Shown: positions 42,401 to 52,436, counted from the first letter of the stretch. The stretch: DNA of 64,000 nucleotides from Kluyvera sichuanensis (GCF_014218705.1 NZ_JABBJF010000006.1:62001-126000), one strand, 5' to 3'. The notes: generated by a model from the sequence alone, not told the origin. A program made the numbers and translations.

Positions 42401-42425
42401 AACCCAGCTCCGGCTGGGTTTTTTT
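42401..42425 (+). terminator. Terminator before tail gene M
   Basis: AACCCAGC-TCCG-GCTGGGTT then TTTTT. Confidence 0.88.
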
Positions 42426-42436
42426 ATGGAGCAAAT

Positions 42437-42787
42437 ATGGCAGTTGAAACTTACAACTGGCACTCGCAGCTCGGTGCGGGTGCGGTCGAATACAGCCAAA
42501 CAATACGGTCTGCGCAATTCGGTGATGGTTACGAGCAGGTGGCTGAGAACGGCATTAACTCCACCGCTATTCAGATCCCAATGAAGCACGCAGGAACGGA
42601 GGCGGAAGTAAACGCAGTCCGCGACTTCCTGTTGGCGCATACCGTTAAAGCATTCGTCATCACGCCGCCTGGCGAGGAGATGGGGCTGTATCGGGTAGTA
42701 CCAGACTCTGTGCGCAAAAACCAAGTCAGCAGCAAATTCGCTGAACTGACATTCACGATTAAGCGCGCCTATGGCGTCTATGCCTGA
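42437..42787 (+). CDS. Minor tail protein M
   Basis: 116 residues from ATG 42437 (MAVETYNWHSQLGAGAVEYS), then TIRSAQFGDGYEQVAENGIN: the lambda M / phage minor tail signature. The longer upstream frame includes the terminator and is rejected. M starts the tail-tip gene set M-L-K-I-J seen next. Confidence 0.9.
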   Translation: MAVETYNWHSQLGAGAVEYSQTIRSAQFGDGYEQVAENGINSTAIQIPMKHAGTEAEVNAVRDFLLAHTVKAFVITPPGEEMGLYRVVPDSVRKNQVSSKFAELTFTIKRAYGVYA

Positions 42788-42795
42788 GGTGGAGC

Positions 42796-43569
42796 ATGAC
42801 AGCACTGATTGATACAGCTGCATTGCTGGCGCCGGGTGGCAGAGTCCGTCTGGTAGAGGTTGATGCGTCTGAGTTTAGCGGCGGGATCCACCGCTTTCAC
42901 TACAGTCCTTTCCCTCATACTCCAGCGGAGATTGATGCGGCCGCCGGCGATGAGGACAAGCTGGGGCCAAAACCCATTATCTGGGACGGAAAGACTTTCG
43001 ATTTCTGGCCATTCCAGATTTCTGATCTTGCAATCTCAACCGATCAGGCCGCCGAGCCGAAACTTAGTGTCTCGAACCTTGACGGGCATATCACGGCACT
43101 CTGCCTGCAATTCAAGGATATGGTTAACGCGAAGGTAAGTATCATCGACACCTACGCTGTTTATTTGGATGCGGTGAACTTCCCGGGCGGTGCGAACCCG
43201 ACAGCAGATTCGACGATGTTCACCCTCCAGACCTTCTGGCTGGACACTAAAACCTCAGAGGATGATGAGGTGGTTACGTGGTCACTCAGTAGCCCGGCGG
43301 ATTTGCAGAACCTGGTTATTCCTACCCGGCAGATCACATCACTCTGCGAGTGGGCGTTGCGCGGCCAATACCGTACTGGAGACGGCTGCACCTACAACGG
43401 CACGGCCTACTTTGATGCCAAGGGCAACCCGGTTGCCGATCCGGCACTGGATGTATGCGGTGGCTGCCTCAGTGATTGCCGGAAGCGCTTTGGTGCTGGC
43501 CTGGCAGAGCCCAATACCGCAACTCTCGACTTTGGCGGATTTCCAGCAACGGTGCTTTTTTCCCGATAA
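42796..43569 (+). CDS. Minor tail protein L
   Basis: 257 residues. Contains DGKTFDFWPFQISDLAIST and a Cys-rich C-terminal half (TSLCEWALRGQYRTGDGCTY, DVCGGCLSDCRKRFG) that in lambda L binds an iron-sulfur cluster; the four-Cys set is present. L forms the distal tail ring to which the J tip joins. Confidence 0.9.
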   Translation: MTALIDTAALLAPGGRVRLVEVDASEFSGGIHRFHYSPFPHTPAEIDAAAGDEDKLGPKPIIWDGKTFDFWPFQISDLAISTDQAAEPKLSVSNLDGHITALCLQFKDMVNAKVSIIDTYAVYLDAVNFPGGANPTADSTMFTLQTFWLDTKTSEDDEVVTWSLSSPADLQNLVIPTRQITSLCEWALRGQYRTGDGCTYNGTAYFDAKGNPVADPALDVCGGCLSDCRKRFGAGLAEPNTATLDFGGFPATVLFSR

Positions 43570-43581
43570 CCGGACATCAAA

Positions 43582-44313
43582 ATGAACAAAACGATTATTA
43601 ATGCCATCCGGGCGCAAGCGCTGGAGGAATCGCCGCGCGAGTGCTGCGGCCTCGTCATCCAGTCAGGGCGACGTCAGCGTTATGTGCCCGTACCGAACAG
43701 CCATGAAAACCCATCTGAGCATTTCCGTATCGATGGTGAGCACTGGGCAAATGCCGAGGACTCCGGGACCATTATTCGAGTCATCCACTCTCATCCTGGC
43801 GACGGCGCCAGGGCTATACCATCAGACCTCGATCGTCAGCAATGCAACCAGTCCGGTGTGGTATGGGGCATCTACGCGCCTGATTGCGATGAATATGCCG
43901 AAATCACGCCGGATGCCATCCCACTTATCGGGCGCCCGTTCATTCTGGGCTCTCACGACTGCTGGGGGCTGGTCATGGACTGGCATACCACCCAGGGTGT
44001 AACGCTGACTGATTTCCGGGTCGATTACCCGTGGTGGGAAAGCCAGTACCCGGACAACCTCTATTTCGATAACTGGGAGCGGGAAGGGTTCAGTGAATGT
44101 GACCCGGCGCCAGGCTGCATGGTCATCATGCAGGTCGAATCAGGTAAGTGGAATCACGCAGGGATCATTACTGAAGAGGGTGAACTGCTTCACCACCTGT
44201 ACGGCCAGCCATCCTGCGTCACGCCATATGTGCGCGGCTACTTCAAAGACCGGACGATGATCTGCGTTCGCCATAAAAATTTGCCAAAGGAGATTCAGTC
44301 ATGGCGCGGTTAA
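43582..44313 (+). CDS. Tail assembly protein K (JAMM and NlpC/P60 domains)
   Basis: 243 residues. The N-terminal Mov34/JAMM protease-like domain has IRVIHSHPGDGARAIPSDLD (H-x-H...D) and ESPRECCGLVI. The C-terminal NlpC/P60 peptidase domain starts HDCWGLVMDW with its catalytic Cys and ends with KWNHAGIIT. It acts in tail-tip assembly and possibly cell-wall hydrolysis. Overlaps I by 13 bp. Confidence 0.91.
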   Translation: MNKTIINAIRAQALEESPRECCGLVIQSGRRQRYVPVPNSHENPSEHFRIDGEHWANAEDSGTIIRVIHSHPGDGARAIPSDLDRQQCNQSGVVWGIYAPDCDEYAEITPDAIPLIGRPFILGSHDCWGLVMDWHTTQGVTLTDFRVDYPWWESQYPDNLYFDNWEREGFSECDPAPGCMVIMQVESGKWNHAGIITEEGELLHHLYGQPSCVTPYVRGYFKDRTMICVRHKNLPKEIQSWRG

Positions 44314-44897
44314 CCACGATTCGCCTGTACGGCGTACTGGGCGCCCGATTTGGGCGCGTACATAAACTGGCGGTGCAGACCTCAGCGGAGGCTGTGAAGG
44401 CACTTTGCATCAATTTGGATGGGCTTGAAAGCTATCTCATGAATGCTAAAAAAAAAGGCATGACGTTTGCGGTGTTCCGTGGCAAACGCAACGTAGGCGT
44501 TGAGGACTTCAAAGACCTGGCCGGTGACAGCGATATCCGCATTGCTCCCGTAATGGAAGGGGCGAAGAAGGCGGGCATGTTCCAGACCATTCTTGGGGCT
44601 GTGATGATTGTTGCGGGATTGGCTTTGGGGCCTGTTGGTTGGGGCATTGTTGGTGCAGGTTTTGCTAACGGCCTAATTATTGCCGGGATCTCATCGATGG
44701 CTGGTGGTATCTATCAGATGCTTTCGCCACAGCCCGGTGGTTTACAGATGCGCCAGGACGCTGACAATAAACCATCCTACGCATTTGGCGGAGCGGTCAA
44801 CACCACTGCAATGGGCAACCCGGTCGCCATCCTTTACGGAGAAAGAGAAATCGGCGGCGCCATCATAAGTGCAGGGATAGTCGCCGAAGATATCTGA
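44301..44897 (+). CDS. Tail assembly protein I
   Basis: 198 residues. Ubiquitin-like N-terminus (MARLTTIRLYGVLGARFGRV), then a hydrophobic Gly-rich stretch (LGAVMIVAGLALGPVGWGIV) and a C-terminal GGAVNTTAMGNPVAILYGER, matching lambda I. Works with K on the tip complex before J is added. Terminator follows. Confidence 0.9.
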   Translation: MARLTTIRLYGVLGARFGRVHKLAVQTSAEAVKALCINLDGLESYLMNAKKKGMTFAVFRGKRNVGVEDFKDLAGDSDIRIAPVMEGAKKAGMFQTILGAVMIVAGLALGPVGWGIVGAGFANGLIIAGISSMAGGIYQMLSPQPGGLQMRQDADNKPSYAFGGAVNTTAMGNPVAILYGEREIGGAIISAGIVAEDI

Positions 44898-44916
44898 CGA
44901 CTCCTTACCTTTCAAT

Positions 44917-44941
44917 AAGCACCCAATTGGGTGCTTTTTTT
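44917..44941 (+). terminator. Terminator before gene J
   Basis: AAGCACCC-AATT-GGGTGCTT then TTTTT. Confidence 0.88.
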
Positions 44942-44952
44942 ATGGATGCAAT

Positions 44953-47900
44953 ATGGCAACGATTACTGGTGCGAAGGGCGGCAGCCAGAAGCAGCACACG
45001 CCTGTAGAACAGCCTGATTCAGCTCAATCTATGGCGCGCTGCCGTATGCTGCTGGCGCTGGGCGAGGGTGAATTTGCTGGTGGACTGGATGCCACGCGCA
45101 TCTTCCTGGATGGTACGCCTTTGGGCAATGCCGACGGCTCAATGAATTTTGAGAATGTCTCCTGGGACTTTCGCCCAGGCACTCAGGTTCAGACTCCGAT
45201 CCCCGGCTTCCCTGCAGTGGAAAACGAGACCAGCATTGGCGTGTCACTGACCAAAGCGACGCCGTGGACGCGCGCAATTAGCAACACGCAGATTGATGCG
45301 GTGCTTGTGCGTGTCGGTATTACCGGACTGCAGCAGCAAAAGAATGACGGCGATATTGTCGGGACCACAGTCAGGTACCACATTGACATTGCCGTTGATG
45401 GTGGGGCGTATAGCACCGTGATGACCAAAACGGTCACGGAGAAGCTGAGTTCACTCTATGAACTGACGCACCGCATCAACTTGCCAAAAGCTACAACCGG
45501 TTGGCAGATACGCGTAGTTCGCGATACCGCTGACAGCACCAGCCAGATGCTACAGAACAAAACCCAAGTACAGGCTATCACCGAGGTCATCGATGCCCGT
45601 CTGCGTTATCCGCACACCGCGCTGCTGTACGTGTCGTTTAACGCTAAATCGTTCAGCAATATCCCGAAGATATCCTGCAAGCCGAAAGGCCGCGTAATCC
45701 GCATCCCGCAAAACTACGATCCCGTTGCGCGTACGTACAGTGGCACCTGGGACGGTACATTCAAATGGTCCTGGAGTAACAACCCGGCGTGGATTTGGTT
45801 CGATGTACTGACTGAACCGCGTTTTAGCCTCGGGCGCCGGGTAACAGTGGATATGCTGGATAAGTGGGAACTTTACCGCATTGCCCAGCGCTGCGACCAG
45901 TTGGTACCAGACGGGAAAGGCGGTACCGGCACAGAGCCCCGCTTCATATTCGACGTGTACATTCAGGCGCAGGCCGATGCATGGCAGGTGATCAAGGATA
46001 TTGCCGCTGGCTTCAACGGCATGACGTTCTGGGGCAACAACATGTTCAATGTTGTCTCCGATATGCCGGCCGACACGGCGAAGTTGCAGATCATGACTCG
46101 CGCATCCGTCGTGGGCAAACCGAGCTATTCCAGCGGCAGCGAGAAGAACCGCTATTCCAGCGCGCTGGTCAACTTCAGTGACCCAGACAACCACTACCAG
46201 GACCGCACGACGGCGGTCATGTTTCCGGAACTGGTGAAGCAGTTCAAGTTCAAGCAGACGCAACTGACGGCCATCGGCTGCTCGCGAGAGAGCGAGGCTC
46301 AGCGCCGCGGTGGCTGGGCGGTCTATTCGAACTCTCTCGATCGCATCATTACGCTGCAAACTGGGCTGGATGGCTACATCTATGTGCCGGGTACTGTGTT
46401 CGCCTTTGCTGATGAACGCATGTCTGGCAGGGTGTACGGTGGCCGTGTTGTTGCCTACGATGCTTCGCTGAGGGCGGTAACGACTGACCGCGGAACCAGT
46501 GCGGTAGCTGGTGATACGCTAATGATCCGCACGTTGGGTGGCATTGTTGAGAGCCGAATTATTCAGGCGGTCAACGGAGCGCAGCTGATTGTGGACATGC
46601 CTTTCACCGCACAACCGCAGCCTAACGCTGTATTTGTTATCGATGCAGGGCAGTTACGCCTGCAGTATTTCCGCGTGACCAATCTGGCGTTCAATGATGA
46701 GGAAAACACCTTCAGCATTACCGGCGCAGAGTACAACGCGTCGAAATATGATGCCGTTGATAACAATGCGCGCCTGGACACGCCGCCGATCAGCCTGATA
46801 CCGACCGGCCTGGTTAGCCAGCCCACGAATATCGCGATTAGCAGTTACGACTCGGTTAGACAAGGCCAGCGTATTGCCACAATGGTGGCGGCCTGGGATG
46901 CACCGCTGGACAAGAACGGGAAGCTGCAGGCCGATATCGTTGCATATCAGGTGCAGTGGAAGCGAGACGATAATGAATGGATCAACGTCCCAGAAACCGG
47001 GCTGCGCAATATTGAGGTAGCAGGAATTTTTTCAGGTGACTACCTGGTGCGTGTACGAGCAATCAACTCCGGCGGGGCGTCCAGCCTGTGGGCTACGTCC
47101 TCCCTGACGAACCTTACCGGTCGCACCGGGGATGTGCCGAAGCCAGTAGGGCTGCGCACCACTGCTATCAACTGGGGTATTCAGATTGACTGGTCTTTCC
47201 CTGCGGATAGTGGAGATACACTTCAAACAGAGTTGCAGTATTCAGTTAATAGCAATGGAGACAACCCACTGCTGCTCGCCGGTGTTCCATACCCTCAGCA
47301 CACATACACCCAGCTGGGACTGAAAGCGGGGCAGGGATTCTGGTACAGGGCCCGCCTGGTTGACCGTATTGGTAACCAGGGTGACTGGACTGGCTGGATC
47401 CGGGGCATGGCTAACGATAACCCCTCCGACTATCTGGGGGACATAACCGACGGTCTGTTAACTTCCGAGGATGGGCAGCGCCTTACAGAAAGTGTTGAGG
47501 GTAGCCTGGAAGCAAGCTGGCAGAACGCGCTGGCAGGCGGGAGCATTTTGCATAGCCAGTTTGCGCAGCTTGGCCCGGTACGCGCTGAGATTTTGCAGGT
47601 GGCGACAACAGTGGCGAAAGTCGACGAAGCCATGGCTGAGCTAGGCACCGACCTGAAGGCGCAGGTAGCAGCCAACACGGCGGCAATTTCTGACAAATTG
47701 ACCGCTATGGTTGACTCGGACGGAGCCAGCGCTATCCACACGCTTCGTGTCGGTGTGAAATTCAACGGGCAGGAGATAATGGCGGGGATGTCGATTGCGG
47801 CAATCGCTCAGCCAGGCAAGCCACCAATTGCCCGTGTTGCGTTTAACGCAGAAGAGTTCGTGCTGCTCTCCGGCAGTGGTAATACTTTGTTCTCCCCATT

Positions 47901-48507
47901 TGCGGTTAAGGGTGGGCAGACGTTTATCAATGATGCGTTCATCCAGGATGCGTCGATCGCGTTCGGTAAGATCACGGACTCATTGCAATCTGACGGCTTT
48001 GTAAGCGGTACTGATGGCACGGGCTGGAACCTTCCTAAATCCGGCGATGCAGAGCTAAATAATGTCACTATTCGCGGCAAAGTGTATGCCTCGGACGGTG
48101 AGTTTACCGGGAAAATCAACGCCACCGATGGCACATTTAAGGGGACTGTGCAGGCTGAAAAGTTCATCGGTGATATTGCCAACATGAACGTATGGCCGGA
48201 TTTACTGGGGTCTGGGAATAGGGTTATCACTAGGTATATGAATTATACCGATAGCACTCAGGAGGTCGTTACTCGTAATGTTTGTGTGATGTTCACGGGT
48301 AGATGTGTCGGTGGTGTGACAATTACAATAAATGGCAACTCAAAGAATTACACTAGCAACGGAACATTTGCGGCGTACATTCACTCTATATCCACAACAT
48401 CCGCAACAGTAAACGCGTCCATCTCAGTAGCTACAACTGACGCCGCTCAGGGGCTTATATATTCCCCAACAATGATCGTAGCTCGAGGCAGTGGTTCGTT
48501 CTCATGA
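44953..48507 (+). CDS. Host specificity / central tail tip protein J
   Basis: 1184 residues. N-terminus MATITGAKGGSQKQHTPVEQ and LLALGEGEFAGG are those of lambda J. The tail-tip hub region is followed near residues 615-820 by fibronectin type III-like repeats (SGDYLVRVRAINSGGASSLW). The C-terminal part has DGEFTGKINATDGTFKGTV and a variable end that should contact the receptor. J decides host range; the distal about 100 residues look less conserved. Intact frame. Confidence 0.93.
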   Translation: MATITGAKGGSQKQHTPVEQPDSAQSMARCRMLLALGEGEFAGGLDATRIFLDGTPLGNADGSMNFENVSWDFRPGTQVQTPIPGFPAVENETSIGVSLTKATPWTRAISNTQIDAVLVRVGITGLQQQKNDGDIVGTTVRYHIDIAVDGGAYSTVMTKTVTEKLSSLYELTHRINLPKATTGWQIRVVRDTADSTSQMLQNKTQVQAITEVIDARLRYPHTALLYVSFNAKSFSNIPKISCKPKGRVIRIPQNYDPVARTYSGTWDGTFKWSWSNNPAWIWFDVLTEPRFSLGRRVTVDMLDKWELYRIAQRCDQLVPDGKGGTGTEPRFIFDVYIQAQADAWQVIKDIAAGFNGMTFWGNNMFNVVSDMPADTAKLQIMTRASVVGKPSYSSGSEKNRYSSALVNFSDPDNHYQDRTTAVMFPELVKQFKFKQTQLTAIGCSRESEAQRRGGWAVYSNSLDRIITLQTGLDGYIYVPGTVFAFADERMSGRVYGGRVVAYDASLRAVTTDRGTSAVAGDTLMIRTLGGIVESRIIQAVNGAQLIVDMPFTAQPQPNAVFVIDAGQLRLQYFRVTNLAFNDEENTFSITGAEYNASKYDAVDNNARLDTPPISLIPTGLVSQPTNIAISSYDSVRQGQRIATMVAAWDAPLDKNGKLQADIVAYQVQWKRDDNEWINVPETGLRNIEVAGIFSGDYLVRVRAINSGGASSLWATSSLTNLTGRTGDVPKPVGLRTTAINWGIQIDWSFPADSGDTLQTELQYSVNSNGDNPLLLAGVPYPQHTYTQLGLKAGQGFWYRARLVDRIGNQGDWTGWIRGMANDNPSDYLGDITDGLLTSEDGQRLTESVEGSLEASWQNALAGGSILHSQFAQLGPVRAEILQVATTVAKVDEAMAELGTDLKAQVAANTAAISDKLTAMVDSDGASAIHTLRVGVKFNGQEIMAGMSIAAIAQPGKPPIARVAFNAEEFVLLSGSGNTLFSPFAVKGGQTFINDAFIQDASIAFGKITDSLQSDGFVSGTDGTGWNLPKSGDAELNNVTIRGKVYASDGEFTGKINATDGTFKGTVQAEKFIGDIANMNVWPDLLGSGNRVITRYMNYTDSTQEVVTRNVCVMFTGRCVGGVTITINGNSKNYTSNGTFAAYIHSISTTSATVNASISVATTDAAQGLIYSPTMIVARGSGSFS

Positions 48508-48616
48508 AAAAGGGGCGATTGGTCCCTTTATACCTGGTATTTCCTCGCTTCATATCATTAATTTTTGCGCGTTCCGCGCAGGATTCTGCATATCTAAAAA
48601 TTGACAAGAGGCTTTT
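48508..48616 (+). other. Gap between J and tail fibre gene
   Basis: 109 bp with a weak AAAGGGG...CCCTTT inverted repeat near 48510 and TTGACA near 48601; no gene. Confidence 0.4.
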
Positions 48617-50425
48617 ATGTCAGCAGGCACTTTAAAGCTCACTAATGGCAGCACCGCCGTAACCGGCACTGGCACAACATTTACAGCTGATATGACCGCT
48701 GCTGATGTTGTGGTGGTTACCGTGGGCGGAACCGTCTATTCACTGGCGGTTGATTCTGTAACGAGCGATACAGCGTTGGTGTTAACCTTGCCATTCACCG
48801 GCCCTACGGCGTCCGGCGTGGCATGGCAGGCCGTTCCGCGTAAAACAATGCTACGCGTAACTGCAGAGCTTAATAAGCAAGTTACGGAAGCGCTACGCTT
48901 TGCCAATGAGAACGCGATCAACTGGCAAGCTGTGCTCTCCTCTCCTGATACCGTTAATGTCCTCCTGCCTGACGGCACGACGCTTACCGGTTTCTCGTGG
49001 CGTAAGATTAACGATTTGCTTAACGCACTGGACGTTGACCACCTTGACGCCACGGCAGCGCAGATCCACACCGACGCGCAGCAGGTGGCGACGGACAAGG
49101 CCGCAGCGGTGCAGGCTAAAACCGACGCAGAAACGGCGAAGACCGCCGCAGTCGCAGCTCAGGGTAAAGCGGAGACGGCGCAAGCGGCCTCCGAAACGGC
49201 ACAAACGGCAGCAGTAGCTGCACAAGGTAAAGCCGAGACCGCACAGACTAAAGCGGAGACGGCGCAGGCCGCCGCGGAATCGGCAGCGGCATCTATTGAT
49301 GCCACTAAGCTGTTACAGAAAGACCAAAATCTTGCTGATCTGGATGACCCGGCAGAAGGGCGCAGTAATTTAAGCGTTTACTCTAAAGCTGAGATTGACG
49401 CGAAGCCGAGTGGCGGCGGCTATATCGGCCAGTCCTGGTGGCACGACATGCGGTCAAAAATACCGGATGGTTGCGTGGCTGCCGATGGTCAGCAAGTTGA
49501 CCAGTCTGGGCCGTTTGCAGACCTGTACGCTGACGTTGCTGCAGGTAATCGTCCGACTACTGATGAAGCAACATGGCAGGCAGACCCTACAAAGCGCGGC
49601 TGCTATGTCCTGAATTCCTCGGCTGGGAAGATGCGTCTTCCTGATCGAAATGGTGTGCAGAGTGGGAGCATTAAAGCGCCAGTGCTGCGCGGTGATGGCG
49701 GTACTCTAACTGCCGGTTCTGTGCAAAAATCTGGCGTGCCTAACTTGACCGGTGATTTTACAAGAATTACCCCTAGCGCTGGCCCTATGAACGTTGATGG
49801 TGTTGCATCTGGCATATTCCGTCGTGGTGCTAGGGAAGCTACATCTCCCCCTACATTCTTCCCTGCGGGGTCTTCAGGTGCTGGATATCCGCTAGAGATA
49901 GACCTGAGTCTGGGGAGCGATGTATATCAGAACGGTTTAACGGAAGCCCGCATGAACTCCCTTGCCGGTTGCTTCGTTATCCGCTACGCCGGGCGAGCAC
50001 AGAATGCTGGTTCACTCGATGCTATGACGCTTTCCGCGCGAATGGAGTCAATAAATACCGACCTGCTGGCGAAGAGTGTCGCGACGAATGCGCGGATTGG
50101 CTACACTCTGCTCAGTGTGACTAACCCGGCGCTAGGCAGTCGCACGGTACTCGCTAACCCGTTTGGTAACGGTACGCCCGTATGGTGTATGGCCGAGATA
50201 TTCCATGCAACGTTGCAGAAATGGGTGACTACTCCATTGACTTATGCGTCAGGAACGCTTGGTACGAGTGCATGGTATGCTGAGGGTGAAGGTATAGTCC
50301 TTAAGTGTGGATACGTGGCCTACGTTCAGGGTGGCACAACTGCTACAGCATCAAGTCAAGATATTTCAGCAGATTATAAAACTCCATCTCCGGTGCGTAT
50401 TCATGTATTTAAGGTGACAGCATGA
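48617..50425 (+). CDS. Tail fibre protein
   Basis: 602 residues, ribosome site AAGAGG. The N-terminal attachment domain (TLKLTNGSTAVTGTGTTFTA) is followed by an Ala-rich coiled coil of repeating AETAQTAA units (about residues 155-235), then a distal part with YIGQSWWHDMRSKIPDGCVA and KMRLPDRNGVQSGSI that resembles phage tail-collar/fibre tips. Trimeric side or tip fibre for host binding. Overlaps the chaperone gene by 4 bp. Confidence 0.88.
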   Translation: MSAGTLKLTNGSTAVTGTGTTFTADMTAADVVVVTVGGTVYSLAVDSVTSDTALVLTLPFTGPTASGVAWQAVPRKTMLRVTAELNKQVTEALRFANENAINWQAVLSSPDTVNVLLPDGTTLTGFSWRKINDLLNALDVDHLDATAAQIHTDAQQVATDKAAAVQAKTDAETAKTAAVAAQGKAETAQAASETAQTAAVAAQGKAETAQTKAETAQAAAESAAASIDATKLLQKDQNLADLDDPAEGRSNLSVYSKAEIDAKPSGGGYIGQSWWHDMRSKIPDGCVAADGQQVDQSGPFADLYADVAAGNRPTTDEATWQADPTKRGCYVLNSSAGKMRLPDRNGVQSGSIKAPVLRGDGGTLTAGSVQKSGVPNLTGDFTRITPSAGPMNVDGVASGIFRRGAREATSPPTFFPAGSSGAGYPLEIDLSLGSDVYQNGLTEARMNSLAGCFVIRYAGRAQNAGSLDAMTLSARMESINTDLLAKSVATNARIGYTLLSVTNPALGSRTVLANPFGNGTPVWCMAEIFHATLQKWVTTPLTYASGTLGTSAWYAEGEGIVLKCGYVAYVQGGTTATASSQDISADYKTPSPVRIHVFKVTA

Positions 50426-50808
50426 TTATTTATGTATGGAAAGGTGACTGTCGCTCCTATGGTTTCTCCCAAGACGTATGGGCCGGAAATGTACTACCGG
50501 TAGAAGTGCCGGACGGCTTCAGCGGCGGCAATAAAACCTACAACCCTGAATCAGGGGAGTGGATTACAGACCCGCCATACGCTCGAACTCATGAAGATGA
50601 CGTTCGTGATGCAGAGACATACCGGCACAATCTGATAGCAGAAGCTGAGAAGACGATGGCGGGTTGGATTCTGGATCTGAATCTCGGTCTGATTAGTGAA
50701 GAGGACAAACAAAAGCTGATTGCATGGCGTCTGTATGTGAAGGAGTTGGATGCTCTCGAACTGGACGCGGCACCTGAGATTGAGTGGCCGATTCCACCCG
50801 CAGTTTAA
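50422..50808 (+). CDS. Tail fibre assembly chaperone (Tfa type)
   Basis: 128 residues. MIIYVWKGDCRSYGFSQDVW, then NPESGEWITDPPYA and the C-terminal helix (RHNLIAEAEKTMAGWILDLN, then WRLYVKELDAL) are the Caudo_TAP signature. It folds and trimerises the fibre tip. ATGA overlap with the fibre gene. The last gene of the prophage. Confidence 0.92.
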   Translation: MIIYVWKGDCRSYGFSQDVWAGNVLPVEVPDGFSGGNKTYNPESGEWITDPPYARTHEDDVRDAETYRHNLIAEAEKTMAGWILDLNLGLISEEDKQKLIAWRLYVKELDALELDAAPEIEWPIPPAV

Positions 50809-50980
50809 TACGAATGCGGATAACCTAATGCTGAGGCTCGAACTTTACTCGTCGCGATCCCGAACTTAACGGTAACAGTCTGATATTGAATGGGTAGAAC
50901 GAGCTGAAATGGTAAGTGTTTTATAGGTGGTTTTGGCTGGTAATTTATTGTTTTTAATGGGTTTTATTGCTTTGGTGGGT
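50809..50980. other. Right end of prophage, no gene
   Basis: 172 bp between the chaperone stop and attR. It contains T-rich stretches but no clear gene or terminator; probably part of attP arm DNA. Confidence 0.5.
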
Positions 50981-51010
50981 AAACAGGAATCGTTTTCGGT
51001 CTCTTTTTAT
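50981..51010. other. attR core (30 bp)
   Basis: Identical to attL 3529-3558. The following bases CTGCAG continue the host side: on the minus strand CAGATAAAAAGAGACCGAAA matches the conserved RyeA 5' portion. Confidence 0.95.
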
Positions 51011-51045
51011 CTGCAGTTTCCCTTCCACAGGATAAACACACTTTG
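50981..51045 (-). ncRNA. ryeA: Remaining 5' part of RyeA (SraC), cut by the prophage
   Basis: In E. coli RyeA is transcribed opposite SdsR and starts downstream of it. The host bases right of attR, read on the minus strand, resemble its 5' end (GCAGATAAAAAGAGACCG). In the lysogen, transcription from here would run into phage DNA rather than across SdsR. Exact start not visible. Confidence 0.4.
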
Positions 51046-51492
51046 CTGCTTGCGTGCTTGTTAACCCAATGTAAACAGATTCTCGACGGCATCCAAGCAT
51101 TTTTGTGCCATTTAGCGAAAAAAAATTTCCGTGAAAATGTGAAGCCGCTAATAGAACATCGGAAAATCGCTGGATAATCATTTCGTTTGTCATAATAACT
51201 ATCCCGCTAATTATATTTTCACTCATTATTCGAATATTTATTTCAACTCGTGAATAAAAATCGCTATTTTTTTATGAAGAAAAAGCGCATGCTTGCGGCG
51301 AGTTAAGCCACAGCCTGCCACGCCGCATCACACCTCTGTTTTCTGCCGTTTTGTAAATAAACGTCCGGGCAGTGAATTTGTCGAATGCAGTACTGTCAAA
51401 CACTCATACGTACCGCTTAAAGACAGATGAACGGACTCGTTTTTTCCTTATGCGTTACCTTGTGCTGTGCTCCACGTTATCCGGAAGAAATG
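51011..51492. other. Host intergenic region between attR and lpxP
   Basis: About 480 bp, AT-rich. No good gene: a minus frame at 50954-51226 crosses attR and is dismissed. E. coli has pphA and other genes here; none is present. The lpxP promoter is likely within the last 150 bp. Confidence 0.5.
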
Positions 51493-52428
51493 ATGTTCCA
51501 GAATTTTGATGTTCGTTTACTTCATCCCCGCAATGGGCTGAAGTGGTTTGCGCTTGCTCTGTTATGGCTGGTGGTCCAACTCCCTTATCCGCTTCTCCAT
51601 CTGCTCGGCACCTCCGTTGGTAAAGCGTCGCGTCGTTTTTTAAAACGCCGTGAACAAATTGCTACGCGCAATATTGAGCTTTGCTTTCCACATATGGATG
51701 CCGCCGAGCGCGAAAAGCTGATTGAACAAAACTTTATGTCTCTGGGTATGGGGCTTATCGAAACCGGTATGGCCTGGTTCTGGAGCGATGCGCGCGTGCG
51801 CAAATGGTTTGATGTTGAAGGCTATGCCAACCTGATGCACGCGCTGAAAGAGCAGCGCGGGGTGATGGTGGTTGGTGTGCACTTTATGTCGCTGGAATTA
51901 GGCGGCCGTGCGATGGGTCTGTGCCGTCCAATGATGGCAACCTATCGTCCGCACAACGACCCGCTGATGGAGTGGGTACAAACCACCGGCCGTCTGCGCT
52001 CGAACAAAGCGATGATCGATCGTCGTAACCTGCGTGGCCTGGTTCAGGCGCTGAAAGCGGGTGAAGCGGTATGGTTTGCGCCGGACCAGGATTATGGCCC
52101 GAAAGGGAGCGTATTTGCTCCGTTCTTCTCGGTAAGCGAAGCGGCCACCACCAACGGTACCAACGTGCTGTCGCGACTCTCTGGGGCCGCGATGCTGACC
52201 GTGACCATGGTGCGTAAACCGAATATGAAGGGCTACACGCTGCACATTAGTGAAGCGATGACCGATTATCCTTGTGGGGATGAAGTGTCGGCGGCGAGCT
52301 ATATGAACAAAATTATCGAACGCGAGATTTTACGTGCGCCGGAGCAGTATCTGTGGGTGCATCGCCGGTTCAAAACCCGACCGCGGGGAGAGGCGTCGCT
52401 CTACAAAGCGGTGCCACACACCAAATAA
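51493..52428 (+). CDS. lpxP: Lipid A palmitoleoyl acyltransferase LpxP
   Basis: 311 residues from ATG 51493 (MFQNFDVRLLHPRNGLKWFA), GGAAG close upstream; an ATG at 51490 and a longer frame from 51427 also exist. N-terminal membrane segment, then the HxxxxD acyltransferase motif (GVHFMSLELGGRAMGL region) and MATYRPHNDPLMEWVQ, with the LpxP-like C-terminus RRFKTRPRGEASLY. In E. coli this late acyltransferase adds palmitoleate to Kdo2-lipid IVA in the cold in place of laurate. Placement next to yebV differs from E. coli. Intact. Confidence 0.88.
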   Translation: MFQNFDVRLLHPRNGLKWFALALLWLVVQLPYPLLHLLGTSVGKASRRFLKRREQIATRNIELCFPHMDAAEREKLIEQNFMSLGMGLIETGMAWFWSDARVRKWFDVEGYANLMHALKEQRGVMVVGVHFMSLELGGRAMGLCRPMMATYRPHNDPLMEWVQTTGRLRSNKAMIDRRNLRGLVQALKAGEAVWFAPDQDYGPKGSVFAPFFSVSEAATTNGTNVLSRLSGAAMLTVTMVRKPNMKGYTLHISEAMTDYPCGDEVSAASYMNKIIEREILRAPEQYLWVHRRFKTRPRGEASLYKAVPHTK

Positions 52429-52436
52429 AATAAATA

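Noticed and set aside
50954..51226. Minus-strand frame of 90 codons crossing attR
   Set aside because: It exists only because host and phage sequence are joined; it would run through the antisense of the SdsR terminator and has no known relative.
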